This document shows positions 34,981 through 43,599 of a stretch of 64,000 bases of DNA, piece after piece. The number at the start of each line of letters is the position of its first letter. Position 1 is the stretch's first letter. Under the pieces are notes generated by a model, which saw nothing but the letters and a program-made list of their open reading frames with translations, was not told where the DNA came from and did no database searches. Source of the DNA: CATQHB01 sp965262595 (GTDB taxonomy: Bacteria > Chloroflexota > Dehalococcoidia > Lucifugimonadales > UBA3495); NCBI GenBank assembly GCA_965262595.1, contig OZ253548.1:1426001-1490000 (forward strand), read 5' to 3'. The translations under genes were made by a program, and so were the position numbers.

Positions 34981-35112
34981 GGGTGTTTACTCCTTCTACT
35001 GGCTGGTGGTATGCGGTATCTATTTGTGCTGAGCGGTTATTGACCGAATCGGGATAAATTGCCCGACAAGATTTAGGTCAGGGAAATAGGCCGGTCGCCC
35101 GGATTGCCTGCT

Positions 35113-35700
35113 TTACGCGACCCGGTGAAAGTCTTCCACCTGGTTCAGGAAGTTGCGCAACAGGTCGTGGCCTACCGGCGTCATAATCGATTCGGGGTGG
35201 AACTGCACTCCCTCAACCGGGTGCTCCTTGTGGCGCAGACCCATTATCAACCCGTTGTCGGTCCAGGCGGTAATTTCGAGGCAGTCGGGCAGGGGATCAG
35301 GATAGACCACCAGGGAATGATACCGGATACCCTCGAAAGGGTCGGGCAGCCCGGCCAGAACGCCCTGGCCGGTGTGGTGAATCATCGAGGTTTTGCCGTG
35401 TCGGATTTCCCCGGCCTGACCCACTACTCCGCCATAAACCTCGCCAACACACTGGTGTCCCAAACAAACGCCCAGCACCGGCAGTTTGGGTCCAAAGTGG
35501 CGTATGACCTCGTTGGAGACTCCCGCCTCCCGGGGCGTACACGGCCCTGGAGAAATCACGATCCCTTCCGGGGCCATTGCTTCAATTTCTTCCAGGGCAA
35601 TCTTGTCGTTGCGCACCGTGACTACTTCCGCGCCCAGCTCCGACAAATATTGGTACAAATTGTAGGTGAAACTGTCGTAGTTATCGATCATCAACAGCAT
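35113..35700 (-). CDS. trpG: Anthranilate synthase glutamine amidotransferase subunit (TrpG/PabA)
   Basis: A 195-residue class I glutaminase that feeds ammonia to TrpE. The nucleophile Cys79 lies in GVCLGHQ and the His168/Glu170 pair in QFHPES, completing the triad. ISPGPCTPREAG forms the oxyanion-side loop. The ATG overlaps the stop codon of the upstream VOC gene in the form TGATG, so translation is likely coupled. The same subunit could also serve aminodeoxychorismate synthesis, but linkage to trpE behind a Trp T-box favours tryptophan. Confidence 0.93.
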   Translation of the reverse strand: MLLMIDNYDSFTYNLYQYLSELGAEVVTVRNDKIALEEIEAMAPEGIVISPGPCTPREAGVSNEVIRHFGPKLPVLGVCLGHQCVGEVYGGVVGQAGEIRHGKTSMIHHTGQGVLAGLPDPFEGIRYHSLVVYPDPLPDCLEITAWTDNGLIMGLRHKEHPVEGVQFHPESIMTPVGHDLLRNFLNQVEDFHRVA

Positions 35701-36140
35701 CAGAATAACTCCACGAATTCCAGCCAGTTGCCGTCCGGGTCTTGCGCATAAAGCGCCTTGCGGAGCAGTTTCCCGTTGTCGTCAAACAGCGCGGCCGGGT
35801 CGCTGTTAAAGGCAAGGCCCCGCTGAAAGGTATCGGCGTAAAACTCTTCGATGTTCTCGACAATGAAGGCCAGATGCGAGGCGCCGGCATCATTGCGGTT
35901 GAGGCTGCCTTCGCCGACCGGCGGGTTAATATACTGGATAAGCTCCAGTTGATGCCCGTCGCCCAGTTCTACGAAAGCGCCTTTGATGTGAGCATCGGGG
36001 AAGGCTAGCAACTTGCTGGCAAAGCCCCCTTGCCGCTCGGTGCGCCCGACCAGCTTCAGTCCCATAACTTTGGTATAAAACTCGATCGTCCGCTCAATAT
36101 CTTTGACGACGAATCCGGTGTGAAACATTGATTTGAGCAT
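35700..36140 (-). CDS. VOC superfamily protein inside the trp cluster
   Basis: A 146-residue glyoxalase-like protein with GGAAGGAG before its ATG. The modules begin FHTGFVVKDIERTIEFY and SHLAFIVENIEEFY. Putative metal ligands are His in FHTGF, Glu in HQLELIQY, His in SHLAFIV and Glu in NWLEFVELF, which is the complete four-ligand pattern of lactoylglutathione lyase-type enzymes. It lies between trpE and trpG and overlaps trpG by one base, so it is co-expressed with anthranilate synthase. A metabolite-repair role in the pathway is possible but unproven. Confidence 0.85.
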   Translation of the reverse strand: MLKSMFHTGFVVKDIERTIEFYTKVMGLKLVGRTERQGGFASKLLAFPDAHIKGAFVELGDGHQLELIQYINPPVGEGSLNRNDAGASHLAFIVENIEEFYADTFQRGLAFNSDPAALFDDNGKLLRKALYAQDPDGNWLEFVELF

Positions 36141-36243
36141 CGCCTACTCCTTCCCAATGAGTTTCGTTGTTTCGATTTCAGCAATAGATTTCAGCAATAT
36201 CAAAAGGTTGATAGCGCCGGTCGCCAATTGGGGGCGCTTTTCC

Positions 36244-37707
36244 CTAGCCCCGGCCCTCGGCCAGTTCAATGGCCCGCATCATTGCACCGGACTTGTGGCG
36301 GGTTTCCATGTATTCATCCTCGGCCACGCTGTCGGCAACGATGCCGCCGCCGGCTTGCACATACATCACCCCATCCTTATAGATGCCGGTACGGAGCACC
36401 AGGGCGGTGTCCATATTACCGGAATAGCTGAAGTAACCGACGGCCCCGCCGTAAGGGCCGCGCTTCTCCCCCTCAATCTCGGAAATAATCTCCATCGCCC
36501 GAATTTTTGGCGCGCCGGAAACGGTGCCCGCCGGGAAACAGGAGCGGAGGGCATCATAGGGGGTAAGCTCCGGCTTCAACCGGCCCTCCACGTGGGACAC
36601 CAGGTGCATCACATGGGAGAAGCGCTCAACGTCCATTAGTTGGGTAACCCGAACCGTTCCAGGCTCGCTGACCCGGCCGATGTCGTTGCGGCCCAGGTCC
36701 ACCAGCATGATATGTTCGGCCCGCTGTTTTTCGCTGTTCTTCAGCTCCGCTTCGTTAGCGTCGTCCTCTCCGGGCGAGGCGCCCCGGGGCCGCGTACCGG
36801 CGATTGGATGAGTCGCGGCGATCCCGTCCTCCACCTTGACCACCGTCTCGATGGCCGCTCCCACAATTTGAAACCCGTCGAGGTCCAGATAGTACATATA
36901 GGGGGACGGATTAACGCTGCGCAAGGCCCGGTAAACCTGGAACGGGTGGGCGTCGGTGCGGCGAGAGAAGCGCTGCGAGTTCACCACCTGAATCACGTCC
37001 CCGGCATAGACATACTCGATGCACTTCTCGATAGCTTGGGAGTACCCGTCGGGCGTGAAGTTGGACTCGATAGTCCCCGGCCCCTTGAAGCTGGGGTTGC
37101 CTTGCTGCAATTCGACGGGCAGGGTCAAGGGTTGGGCCAGCCGGTCCACCATCTGGTCAATGCGGCCGGTAGCCTCCGCGTAGGCTTGCTCAATATCGTC
37201 CGCATTGCCCTGAATGTGGGCGTGGCTGACCACCTTGATGTCGTGACGAAGATGGTCAAAAATAAGGATGGTCTCGCCGAACATAAACACCGACTCCGGC
37301 ACGCCTTGCGGGTCAGCCGTCATGGGCGGCACCCGTGGCTCGAAATATCGGATGGCGTCGTAGGCCAGGTAGCCGACCGCCCCGCCGTGGAAGCCGGGCA
37401 GGCCGCTAACCGGAACCAGTTGGTACTGGCTCATTTCTTCTTCAACCAGGATGAGCGGATCAACTTCGCCCGCCGGCAGTCCTGCGCCGGTCTGAATTAC
37501 CTTGTAAGGTTCGGTGCCGATGAAGCTGTAGCGGCCCAGCCTTTCCCCGCCCTCCACACTTTCAAGCAGGTAGGAATAGGGGCCGCGGGCCACCTTTAAA
37601 TACGCCGACACCGGCGTCTCCAGGTCGGCGTTAATCGACCGGTAAACCGGTACCAGGTTTCCCCGTCCGGCCATGCCCTTCACTTCTTCCAGCGACGGAT
37701 AGTACAT
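36244..37707 (-). CDS. trpE: Anthranilate synthase component I
   Basis: A 487-residue chorismate-using enzyme making anthranilate with ammonia from TrpG. The N-terminal LLESVEGGERLGRYSF segment includes the region that binds feedback tryptophan. The catalytic domain shows PIAGTRPRG, HIMLVDLGRND, GTVSGAPK and GGAVGYFSYSGN. The usual GASPE segment reads GAAIE here, an unusual change near the active site. Length is normal. An AGGAG lies 13 bases before the ATG at 37707, a long spacing. The gene is led by a Trp-specific T-box riboswitch and followed by the VOC and trpG genes; trpDCFBA are not in the window. Confidence 0.93.
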   Translation of the reverse strand: MYYPSLEEVKGMAGRGNLVPVYRSINADLETPVSAYLKVARGPYSYLLESVEGGERLGRYSFIGTEPYKVIQTGAGLPAGEVDPLILVEEEMSQYQLVPVSGLPGFHGGAVGYLAYDAIRYFEPRVPPMTADPQGVPESVFMFGETILIFDHLRHDIKVVSHAHIQGNADDIEQAYAEATGRIDQMVDRLAQPLTLPVELQQGNPSFKGPGTIESNFTPDGYSQAIEKCIEYVYAGDVIQVVNSQRFSRRTDAHPFQVYRALRSVNPSPYMYYLDLDGFQIVGAAIETVVKVEDGIAATHPIAGTRPRGASPGEDDANEAELKNSEKQRAEHIMLVDLGRNDIGRVSEPGTVRVTQLMDVERFSHVMHLVSHVEGRLKPELTPYDALRSCFPAGTVSGAPKIRAMEIISEIEGEKRGPYGGAVGYFSYSGNMDTALVLRTGIYKDGVMYVQAGGGIVADSVAEDEYMETRHKSGAMMRAIELAEGRG

Positions 37708-37841
37708 ATTCTTGCAACGACTCCTATGCAGGTTGGGTCCATTGTCAGTTGGATATATTTATATATTGCGGTTCAGGCCGGTTAAATGTTCCCCGCTATA
37801 TCCCTTCTTTGGCCCTACTTATTGATACGTACAAGGTTCCG

Positions 37842-38296
37842 GAAAAACAAAAAGCCCGCCCCCAAAGGGACGAGCTTTTCTCGCGATACCACCCTTATTA
37901 TCGACCCGGTTCCTCACCGGCCACCAGCAACATTGGAGGAAACCCGGTCAATATCTCAACCGGCGGGAGGGGCGGTCAACCTGGCCGGCGCCGCATATCT
38001 TACCCTGCCCCTATGCCGTAGGCCGATAACGGCGCCCGCCCGGCACGGCCTAACGGAAGTAACCCGGTAAGGGAGCTTGATAAATTTGGTTGATTCTCCG
38101 GTGGGCAACCCAACCGGTTTCTATCCAGCCCGACCTGAAACCGTGCAACTCTTCCGCTCAGCCTGCGGCTCCGGAGTCCATTCGTGCTTCTGCGCCTGGC
38201 GCCGGCTCACACCCAACCCGGCTCTCTGGGCCTCGCTGGAAGCCTACTATTCCCCTTCACAGCCTTTGAATTCTATTAAATTGTTATGGTCCTGAT
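37842..38296 (-). promoter_or_regulatory. Tryptophan T-box riboswitch leader of trpE
   Basis: Read on the minus strand, the leader has a Stem I with AGAGAGC (38227-38221) and GGGTGTGAGCCGG in the distal part, then GAA-TGG-ACTCCGG, whose TGG at 38180-38178 is a tryptophan specifier codon. The conserved T-box sequence AAGGGTGGTATCGCG lies at 37896-37882. A terminator follows (37878-37842): AAGCTCGTCCC pairs with GGGGGCGGGCTT and ends TTTGTTTTT. Uncharged tRNA-Trp would pair with the specifier and the T-box bulge, stabilise the antiterminator and switch trpE on. The spacer between Stem I and the T-box is unusually long, over 200 bases, and may hold extra structure. Confidence 0.9.
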
Positions 38297-38302
38297 ACTT
38301 CG

Positions 38303-38332
38303 AGTATAGGTTGACCGCCGAGCCGGTGTCAA
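38303..38332 (-). promoter_or_regulatory. Promoter of the trpE leader
   Basis: On the minus strand TTGACA (38327-38332) and TATACT (38303-38308) are 18 bases apart, just before the T-box Stem I. Predicted transcription starts near 38296. Confidence 0.8.
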
Positions 38333-38384
38333 GGAACCGGCACTAAAGACCCGGGTCTTTCAAAGGTCATTACTCCGACTTATG

Positions 38385-38450
38385 TCCGCTCATCCGGAGC
38401 TTGTCGAAGGACAGGACCAAGGCGAGCAGTTTTCCAGGGACAATTGAAAG
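38385..38450. repeat. Dispersed intergenic repeat, GTCGAAGG family
   Basis: CGGAGCTTGTCGAAGGACAG, then GCGAGCAGTTTTCCAGGGAC and AATTGAAAG. The closest relative is 54615-54680, which shares the TTTCCAGGGACAAT tail; 3821-3890 is more diverged. Confidence 0.65.
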
Positions 38451-38473
38451 CAAATGTCTTGAAAGGCCAGATG

Positions 38474-39442
38474 TTAAGGAATGAGCAATGTCTTGCCGGT
38501 GGTTTGGCGGCCCTCCAACTGGCGGTGAGCTTCCGCCGCCTCCGACAAGGGCAGGGTCAGCCCGATGCTCAGCTTCAACTCGCCGGTGGATACCCAGTTC
38601 AGAACCTCATTGGCCCGGTAAAGCAATTCGTCACGAGTGGCCGTGTAATCTCCCAGAGAGGGGCGGGTCAGCAACTTGGAGCCGGTGCGCAACGCCCCGG
38701 AATCGATGTCTCCCACCGGGCCGCTGGCTTGACCGTAAAATACCATGTAACCCCGCCGAGCCAGGCAGTTGACGCTCTTGTAGAAAGTAGTCTGTCCCAC
38801 AGCGTCGTAAACTATCCGCAATCCCTGGCCGCCGGTGGCTTGCTTCACCGCTTCCTCAAAGTCCTGGTGAGTGTAGAGAATAGCGGCGTCGGCTCCGGCT
38901 TCCCGCGCCAGCTCTGCCTTGTCTTCGGTGGAGACGGTGGTAAAGACGTAGGCGCCGGTCCGCTTCAGCATCTGGATTAACAGCAGACCCACCCCTCCGG
39001 CTCCGGCGTGTACCAGAACCGAGTCTCCCGGGTTGACTGGAGTGATGCCAAAGGTCAGGAAATGGGCGGTCATTGCCTGGAGCAGAGTGGCGGCGCCGGT
39101 ACTAAAGTCGGTCTTCTCGGGCAGCGGCACCAGCAACCAGGAAGGCACGACCGCTTCCTGGGCGTAGGAGCCGGTGAACATTGCATAGGCCACCCGGTCG
39201 CCCACCGCTACCTCGGTAACATCCCTGCCGATGGCCTTGACAACCCCGGCGGCTTCTCGCCCGGGCGTCCAGGGCAAGTTGGGCGGCGGGTTGGTGCCCT
39301 TGCGGCTGGAAACGTCAGTGTAGTTAACGCCAATAGCCTTGATTTCGACCAGGGCCTGGTCCGGCCCGGGGGTCAAGGCGGGGATGTCCTCATATTTGAG
39401 CACCTCCGGGCCGCCGATTTCGTGGGCGCGTACTCCTTTCAT
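38474..39442 (-). CDS. Quinone oxidoreductase (zinc-independent MDR family)
   Basis: A 322-residue NADPH-dependent medium-chain dehydrogenase/reductase. The N-terminal GroES-like domain shows GVNYTDV and PGREAAG; the nucleotide-binding domain shows HAGAGGVG. The catalytic and structural zinc cysteines of alcohol dehydrogenases are absent, as expected for QOR-type enzymes. AAGGAGA lies about 7 bases before the ATG. It probably reduces quinones or enones; the neighbouring MmgE/PrpD gene upstream reads the same way but is separated by 120 bases. Confidence 0.9.
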   Translation of the reverse strand: MKGVRAHEIGGPEVLKYEDIPALTPGPDQALVEIKAIGVNYTDVSSRKGTNPPPNLPWTPGREAAGVVKAIGRDVTEVAVGDRVAYAMFTGSYAQEAVVPSWLLVPLPEKTDFSTGAATLLQAMTAHFLTFGITPVNPGDSVLVHAGAGGVGLLLIQMLKRTGAYVFTTVSTEDKAELAREAGADAAILYTHQDFEEAVKQATGGQGLRIVYDAVGQTTFYKSVNCLARRGYMVFYGQASGPVGDIDSGALRTGSKLLTRPSLGDYTATRDELLYRANEVLNWVSTGELKLSIGLTLPLSEAAEAHRQLEGRQTTGKTLLIP

Positions 39443-39562
39443 GTCATGTCTCCTTCACAACAAATCAATTTCCTGGGCAGTTGATTCAGTGTTGGGACCG
39501 GGCAAAACAATCGGGTTGGGCGGTAAGAAAGTAAATCAACAGTCCGTAAACTCCCTTCGAGT

Positions 39563-40969
39563 TTACCCGCCCAACACGGAAAACAGCCCGGTAGTATTCT
39601 CAATGTTCTCCAGGTCGCGAAGTCGGGTAACCGCCTCTTCAATATGGTCCGGGGGCAGGATGTAACGGGAACAGTATAGGAATTTGGCGTCCAGTTCCTC
39701 CGGGGTCAGAGCCAGTTCTCGCTGTCCGCGGGCATACTCGACCCGGTGTTGGAGTTGACGTCCGTCGCTGCGAGTCAGGATTATGGAGGCCGGGTTGGGA
39801 ATCAACTGGGTCGGTGTTTCGTTGGCTTCAACCGTCACACGATCCATCATCCGCCTTACCCGGGCATCCTGCACCGCCGCATCGGTGAAATTATCAATCA
39901 GGGGTTGGCCGTAAATCAGCGCCACGGCCACGATGTAACTGAGGCAGTATCGGGCCTCCCAGCCATTGCCGGGAGTCGGGAAGGGCAGATACGCCAGGGC
40001 CGCCGGAGTTACCCCCACCCGAACCGCCGCCATCTGCTCCGGGGCAACCCGGTATTGCTGCGCCAGTTGCAGGGCGGCATCAATGGCGGTGTGGGCCTGG
40101 GACGCGCAAGGATAGAGCTTCAGGGAAATGCCCGGGCTGATAATGTCGTAAGGACTGCCCAAACGGGCCCAAAAGTCCGCCATCCCACTATCGTCCCAAT
40201 GGGAGAATATGCCGGACAACCCGGCGGGATTGCCCAAACCCTGCTTGACCAACATCGCCGCCATCACCCCGTCCATCGCCGCCCGCCCTTGTCCGTAAGC
40301 CCGCGCCGGCCCGGCCAAACCGGCCGCTGACTGACCGAAATTATCCGTTCGTGGTGAGTCTGTCGAACCACCTCGTCCTTCGACAGGCTCAGGATGAACG
40401 GATATTTGGGAACCAACCCCAGCCAGCCCCACCGCCTGCGCCAACTGTGCCGAGTTTAACCCCAGCAGACGCCCGGCTGCAGCGGCAGCCCCAATTGCCC
40501 CGGCAGCCTCGGAAAAGGCCATGTCTTCCATCAACGCAGCGCTCAACTTGGAAGCCAATTCACAGCCGAGGGCAAAGGCGGCCAGCGCCTCCCTTCCAGA
40601 GCAGCCGTTCATCTCCCCCACGGCCATCACCGCCGGAAATATGACGCTTCCGGGGTGGCTGCGGCTGGAGACAACCTCATCGTCAAAGTCCAACAGGTGA
40701 ATCATCAACCCGTTGGCCAACGCAGCATAGACCGGGGACGTGCGCAGCCCCTTGCCGATGATGGTGCACTTGCCGTTGCCGCCCATTTCCTGGACGAACC
40801 GAGTGATGATAAGGCCGTCCTGTTGGGCGGCCCCGGCCAGTCCGGCGGCGGCGGCGTTGACCATCATCTCTTTGGAGACGGCGATAACGTCGGGGGGCAA
40901 GGCGTCGTAGGAAGTTTGTTCAAGGGCGAAATTGGCGATGTGGTGGGGGATGGTGTGGGTTGGCGACAT
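39563..40969 (-). CDS. MmgE/PrpD family protein, second copy, with an in-frame repeat insertion
   Basis: A 468-residue relative of 2-methylcitrate dehydratase. AGGAG lies 11 bases before the ATG. The helical first domain includes LLDFDDEVVSSRSHPGS and LAGVGSQ, and the second domain starts near the LYPCASQAHTAID segment. Between LAGVGSQ and SAAGLAGPA lies about 22 residues including HPEPVEGRGG, which is the translation of a dispersed palindromic DNA repeat (40343-40403) and not family sequence. The frame is kept, so the protein may still fold with an added surface loop near residue 210. It lies directly after the helicase gene on the same strand. Confidence 0.87.
   Translation of the reverse strand: MSPTHTIPHHIANFALEQTSYDALPPDVIAVSKEMMVNAAAAGLAGAAQQDGLIITRFVQEMGGNGKCTIIGKGLRTSPVYAALANGLMIHLLDFDDEVVSSRSHPGSVIFPAVMAVGEMNGCSGREALAAFALGCELASKLSAALMEDMAFSEAAGAIGAAAAAGRLLGLNSAQLAQAVGLAGVGSQISVHPEPVEGRGGSTDSPRTDNFGQSAAGLAGPARAYGQGRAAMDGVMAAMLVKQGLGNPAGLSGIFSHWDDSGMADFWARLGSPYDIISPGISLKLYPCASQAHTAIDAALQLAQQYRVAPEQMAAVRVGVTPAALAYLPFPTPGNGWEARYCLSYIVAVALIYGQPLIDNFTDAAVQDARVRRMMDRVTVEANETPTQLIPNPASIILTRSDGRQLQHRVEYARGQRELALTPEELDAKFLYCSRYILPPDHIEEAVTRLRDLENIENTTGLFSVLGG
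40343..40403. repeat. Dispersed palindromic repeat inserted in a coding gene
   Basis: Arms 40343-40367 and 40379-40403 are inverted repeats of about 25 bases (outer ends ATCCGTTC / GAACGGAT, inner TGTCGAA / TTCGACA). It belongs to the TTCGACAGGCTCAGG interspersed family seen also at 21632 and 32714. It lies in the middle of the second MmgE/PrpD gene without breaking the frame. Confidence 0.8.
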
Positions 40970-40987
40970 GGGCGGGTAGCTCCTGGG

Positions 40988-43240
40988 TTAACCTAGCCAA
41001 ACGTGGAATTGTGCAGGGTCTTGACCAAAGTGTTCGACCAACGGGGCACAGCGTTGAGCAATTGCATTCGATCCCAGATGACATTCCAAGTAAAGTCCGT
41101 TTGACAGATTCCTGATGCTTTTGAATTCTTTTTTGTCCCCGTGGATGGGCATTTCGTGAATTAGATATCTACTCCGTTCGCCAACGACAGTTACAGGGCA
41201 GTCGTTCTCAGTCAACAGCCCCTCCCGTATTAACCATTCAGCGGTTTCAGAAAGGAGATTAGCCCAATTTCCGACGGGTATTTCTGTCCCTTTGGAGTCG
41301 CGCATCCGTAGAGGTTTAATAGAAGTCCCTTTTTTCTCTTGCCTCATCAAGTTTCGGCCCCATTCCCGAAGTTGGGGAAATGTCATCCATTCTCCAGCAT
41401 CTGGTGAAACAGGACTGGTTAACTGCTCAACTGTTTGTTGATAAGGAAGTAGGCCTGCTTCCTTAGCTTCCGCCTCAAACAACTGTAACAGACGCTCTTT
41501 AGCACCATCGAAAACTTGCTGCCCATCGATACGCTGAGACTCCAGGGTAGCAAGTTCGTTCCGCCATTGGGCAAGCTCACGCCTTAGATTTCCTTCCCAT
41601 TCGATATATAGCCGGGATTTCTGCGGGAAGGTCTGCGGACGTACATCTGTCGGTAGAGTGACAATATGACTCTCAAACAACCCGCTTATCACGTTATCGT
41701 CAGCCAAGCCCGACGCCCTGGTTTCGATAAGCCGGCGCAGTTCTGCCTTACGACTCTCGGTGGCGCCGCTCAGTCGTTTCAGTTCATCTTCCAAGAAATG
41801 TTTGAGGAACGGATCACGATCCGGGGAAAGTTCCACAGCAGCTTCATAATCCTGCATATCCGCAAGCCCTTGGAGTTCCTCGGTAATGGGCAATTGGGCC
41901 TGAATGTGAGCGTCGTAGTGACATCGGTCACAAACCGGGTCGTGCTGCTCCAGGCATTTATCTCTTAAGCTCCAGCTTTCCCAAGCCCGCCAACGTCCAC
42001 AGCGGTCGCAAGTCTCTCCAAAAGGCGCTCCGCAGTAGTCGCAGTAATGGCTGGCCGCCGGGGATAATGCCGCACAATCGGCACACCTTACCAGTATCGG
42101 GCCGCCATCTTCATCCTGCTGACCCCGCGGCGCCAGGGACCATTTCTGTTCTGCATCAGGCAGGCCATGCCGCAGGCTGTTCCCAGCCAAATCAAGAACT
42201 ACACAGTCTCCGTCATCTTGCTTCGGGCGCAGACCCCGCCCCACCATTTGCAGGTATAGAGATAAACTCATGGTAGGCCGAGTCAGCACCACGCAGGAGG
42301 CTTCGGGCAGGTCAAATCCCTCGGTGACTACGGCTACGTTAATCAGTACCTTGATGTTCCCGTTCTGGAATCGCTCAATCAACCTGGCCCGGGCAGTGTT
42401 CGGCGTATCACCCAGCAACACCTCGGCAGGTACGCCGGCGTCATAAAACACGTTAAAAAGATTCCGTGCGTGTATTACGGACACGGCGTAGATAATCGTT
42501 TGACGGTTATACCCATGTTTCTGCCAGAACCGCAACGCGCCGGCGGTCAGGATTTCATCCCGTTCCTGGTTAGCTGTTTCAATGCCCGCTTCGCTATAGT
42601 CTCCGGTGTAGTCAACCTGACCGCCGCGAATTTGCTCCTCCTCTGGTGGCGACAACACTCGAGCCCGACACAACCAATTTTCCGATTGCAAATCCGCGAC
42701 TTGAGGACCACAGTGTAATTCCCCGAACAGATGGTCAAACCCTTCCTGTATGGAGAGACGCCACGGCGTGGCTGTCATTCCAATTACCGGGCCCGGCCAC
42801 TGCCGCATTGCCCGCGCCCAGCCGTCGGCGGTAGCATGGTGGGCCTCGTCAATAATCATGAGGTCATTGGTGTTGTATTGATGCCAAACATCGGCCCTGG
42901 CGTTACGGCGGCTCACTGTTTGGGCCATTAGAATAACAACGCCGTTAGTTATAGCCGGAGCGTTGGTATGGGGTTCCCAACGGATATTGGCAGTTGCCGG
43001 AACCCCGGATTCATGCAACATACCTTCCGTCTGACTGGCTAACTCCCTGCGGTGAGTCAACCAAACCGCCTTGCGCCCATTTTGCAGCCAGTCGGACAGC
43101 AACTCTCCAGCAATCTGCGTCTTCCCGCCGCCGGTGGGTAGCTGCAACATTACCCGGGCCGACGGTTCGGTCAAGGAAGCCTGAACCTGTGCCAGCAAGT
43201 CCTGTTGGTAGTCGCGGAGTTCAGTCAAATGCCTCACCAC
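40988..43240 (-). CDS. SF2 DEAD/DEAH-type helicase with zinc-ribbon region
   Basis: A 750-residue ATP-dependent helicase or translocase. Motif I is LPTGGGKT (34-41), motif II DEAH (131-134), motif III TATP (156-159), and the second RecA domain holds VVTEGFDLPEA and QMVGRGLRP, the latter being the motif VI arginine region. After residue 400 four CxxC-type pairs (CADC, CDYC, CDRCG, CDRC) suggest zinc ribbons. The C-terminal 250 residues are charged and unrecognised. The layout resembles SSL2/type I or III restriction-like helicases. The GTG start at 43240 lies 6 bases after the HicB-like gene's stop, so the pair is co-transcribed. A nuclease or methylase partner is not seen. Confidence 0.85.
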   Translation of the reverse strand: MVRHLTELRDYQQDLLAQVQASLTEPSARVMLQLPTGGGKTQIAGELLSDWLQNGRKAVWLTHRRELASQTEGMLHESGVPATANIRWEPHTNAPAITNGVVILMAQTVSRRNARADVWHQYNTNDLMIIDEAHHATADGWARAMRQWPGPVIGMTATPWRLSIQEGFDHLFGELHCGPQVADLQSENWLCRARVLSPPEEEQIRGGQVDYTGDYSEAGIETANQERDEILTAGALRFWQKHGYNRQTIIYAVSVIHARNLFNVFYDAGVPAEVLLGDTPNTARARLIERFQNGNIKVLINVAVVTEGFDLPEASCVVLTRPTMSLSLYLQMVGRGLRPKQDDGDCVVLDLAGNSLRHGLPDAEQKWSLAPRGQQDEDGGPILVRCADCAALSPAASHYCDYCGAPFGETCDRCGRWRAWESWSLRDKCLEQHDPVCDRCHYDAHIQAQLPITEELQGLADMQDYEAAVELSPDRDPFLKHFLEDELKRLSGATESRKAELRRLIETRASGLADDNVISGLFESHIVTLPTDVRPQTFPQKSRLYIEWEGNLRRELAQWRNELATLESQRIDGQQVFDGAKERLLQLFEAEAKEAGLLPYQQTVEQLTSPVSPDAGEWMTFPQLREWGRNLMRQEKKGTSIKPLRMRDSKGTEIPVGNWANLLSETAEWLIREGLLTENDCPVTVVGERSRYLIHEMPIHGDKKEFKSIRNLSNGLYLECHLGSNAIAQRCAPLVEHFGQDPAQFHVWLG

Positions 43241-43246
43241 CTAGAC

Positions 43247-43456
43247 CTAGTAAATCGCCGGGCGGTAGCGGGGTTCGGGGGGTAGCTTGCCGGCGGCCTT
43301 TGCCGCTTCCAGCCAGGCAGCTTTGGCCTGTTTCACTTCCGCCAGCGCCTCTTCCGGCGTATTCCCAAAAGCGGAACAGGCTTTCAGGTCGGGGATGTCC
43401 GCAATGTAGCCGCCATCTTCTTCGCTGTAGAAAATGTTGATGTGATAGTCTTTCAT
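43247..43456 (-). CDS. HicB-like (UPF0150) small protein
   Basis: A 69-residue protein starting at the ATG at 43456 with GGAAAGG upstream. The segment INIFYSEEDGGYIADIPDL, then CSAFGNTPEEALAEVKQA, is the classic partial RNase H-like HicB fold. The C-terminal DNA-binding domain of full antitoxins is missing and no hicA toxin (about 60 residues with a dsRNA-binding-like fold) is adjacent, so it is an orphan of the short HicB type. It ends 6 bases before the helicase gene and probably shares its transcript. Confidence 0.85.
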   Translation of the reverse strand: MKDYHINIFYSEEDGGYIADIPDLKACSAFGNTPEEALAEVKQAKAAWLEAAKAAGKLPPEPRYRPAIY

Positions 43457-43599
43457 GGCCTTTCCTCTAACCACAAATTATAACACTTTTCCTTTACTTC
43501 CCCCCGCAATTGAGTTTATTATTGCTCCAACAGAAACACACCTTGCCACCCCGGTCATCCCGCCGGGGCGATGGCGTGGGAAATAGGAGAAATGCCAAC

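Noticed and set aside
37749..38295. Three plus-strand open frames upstream of trpE
   Set aside because: They are antisense to the T-box leader, whose ordered conserved elements explain the sequence.
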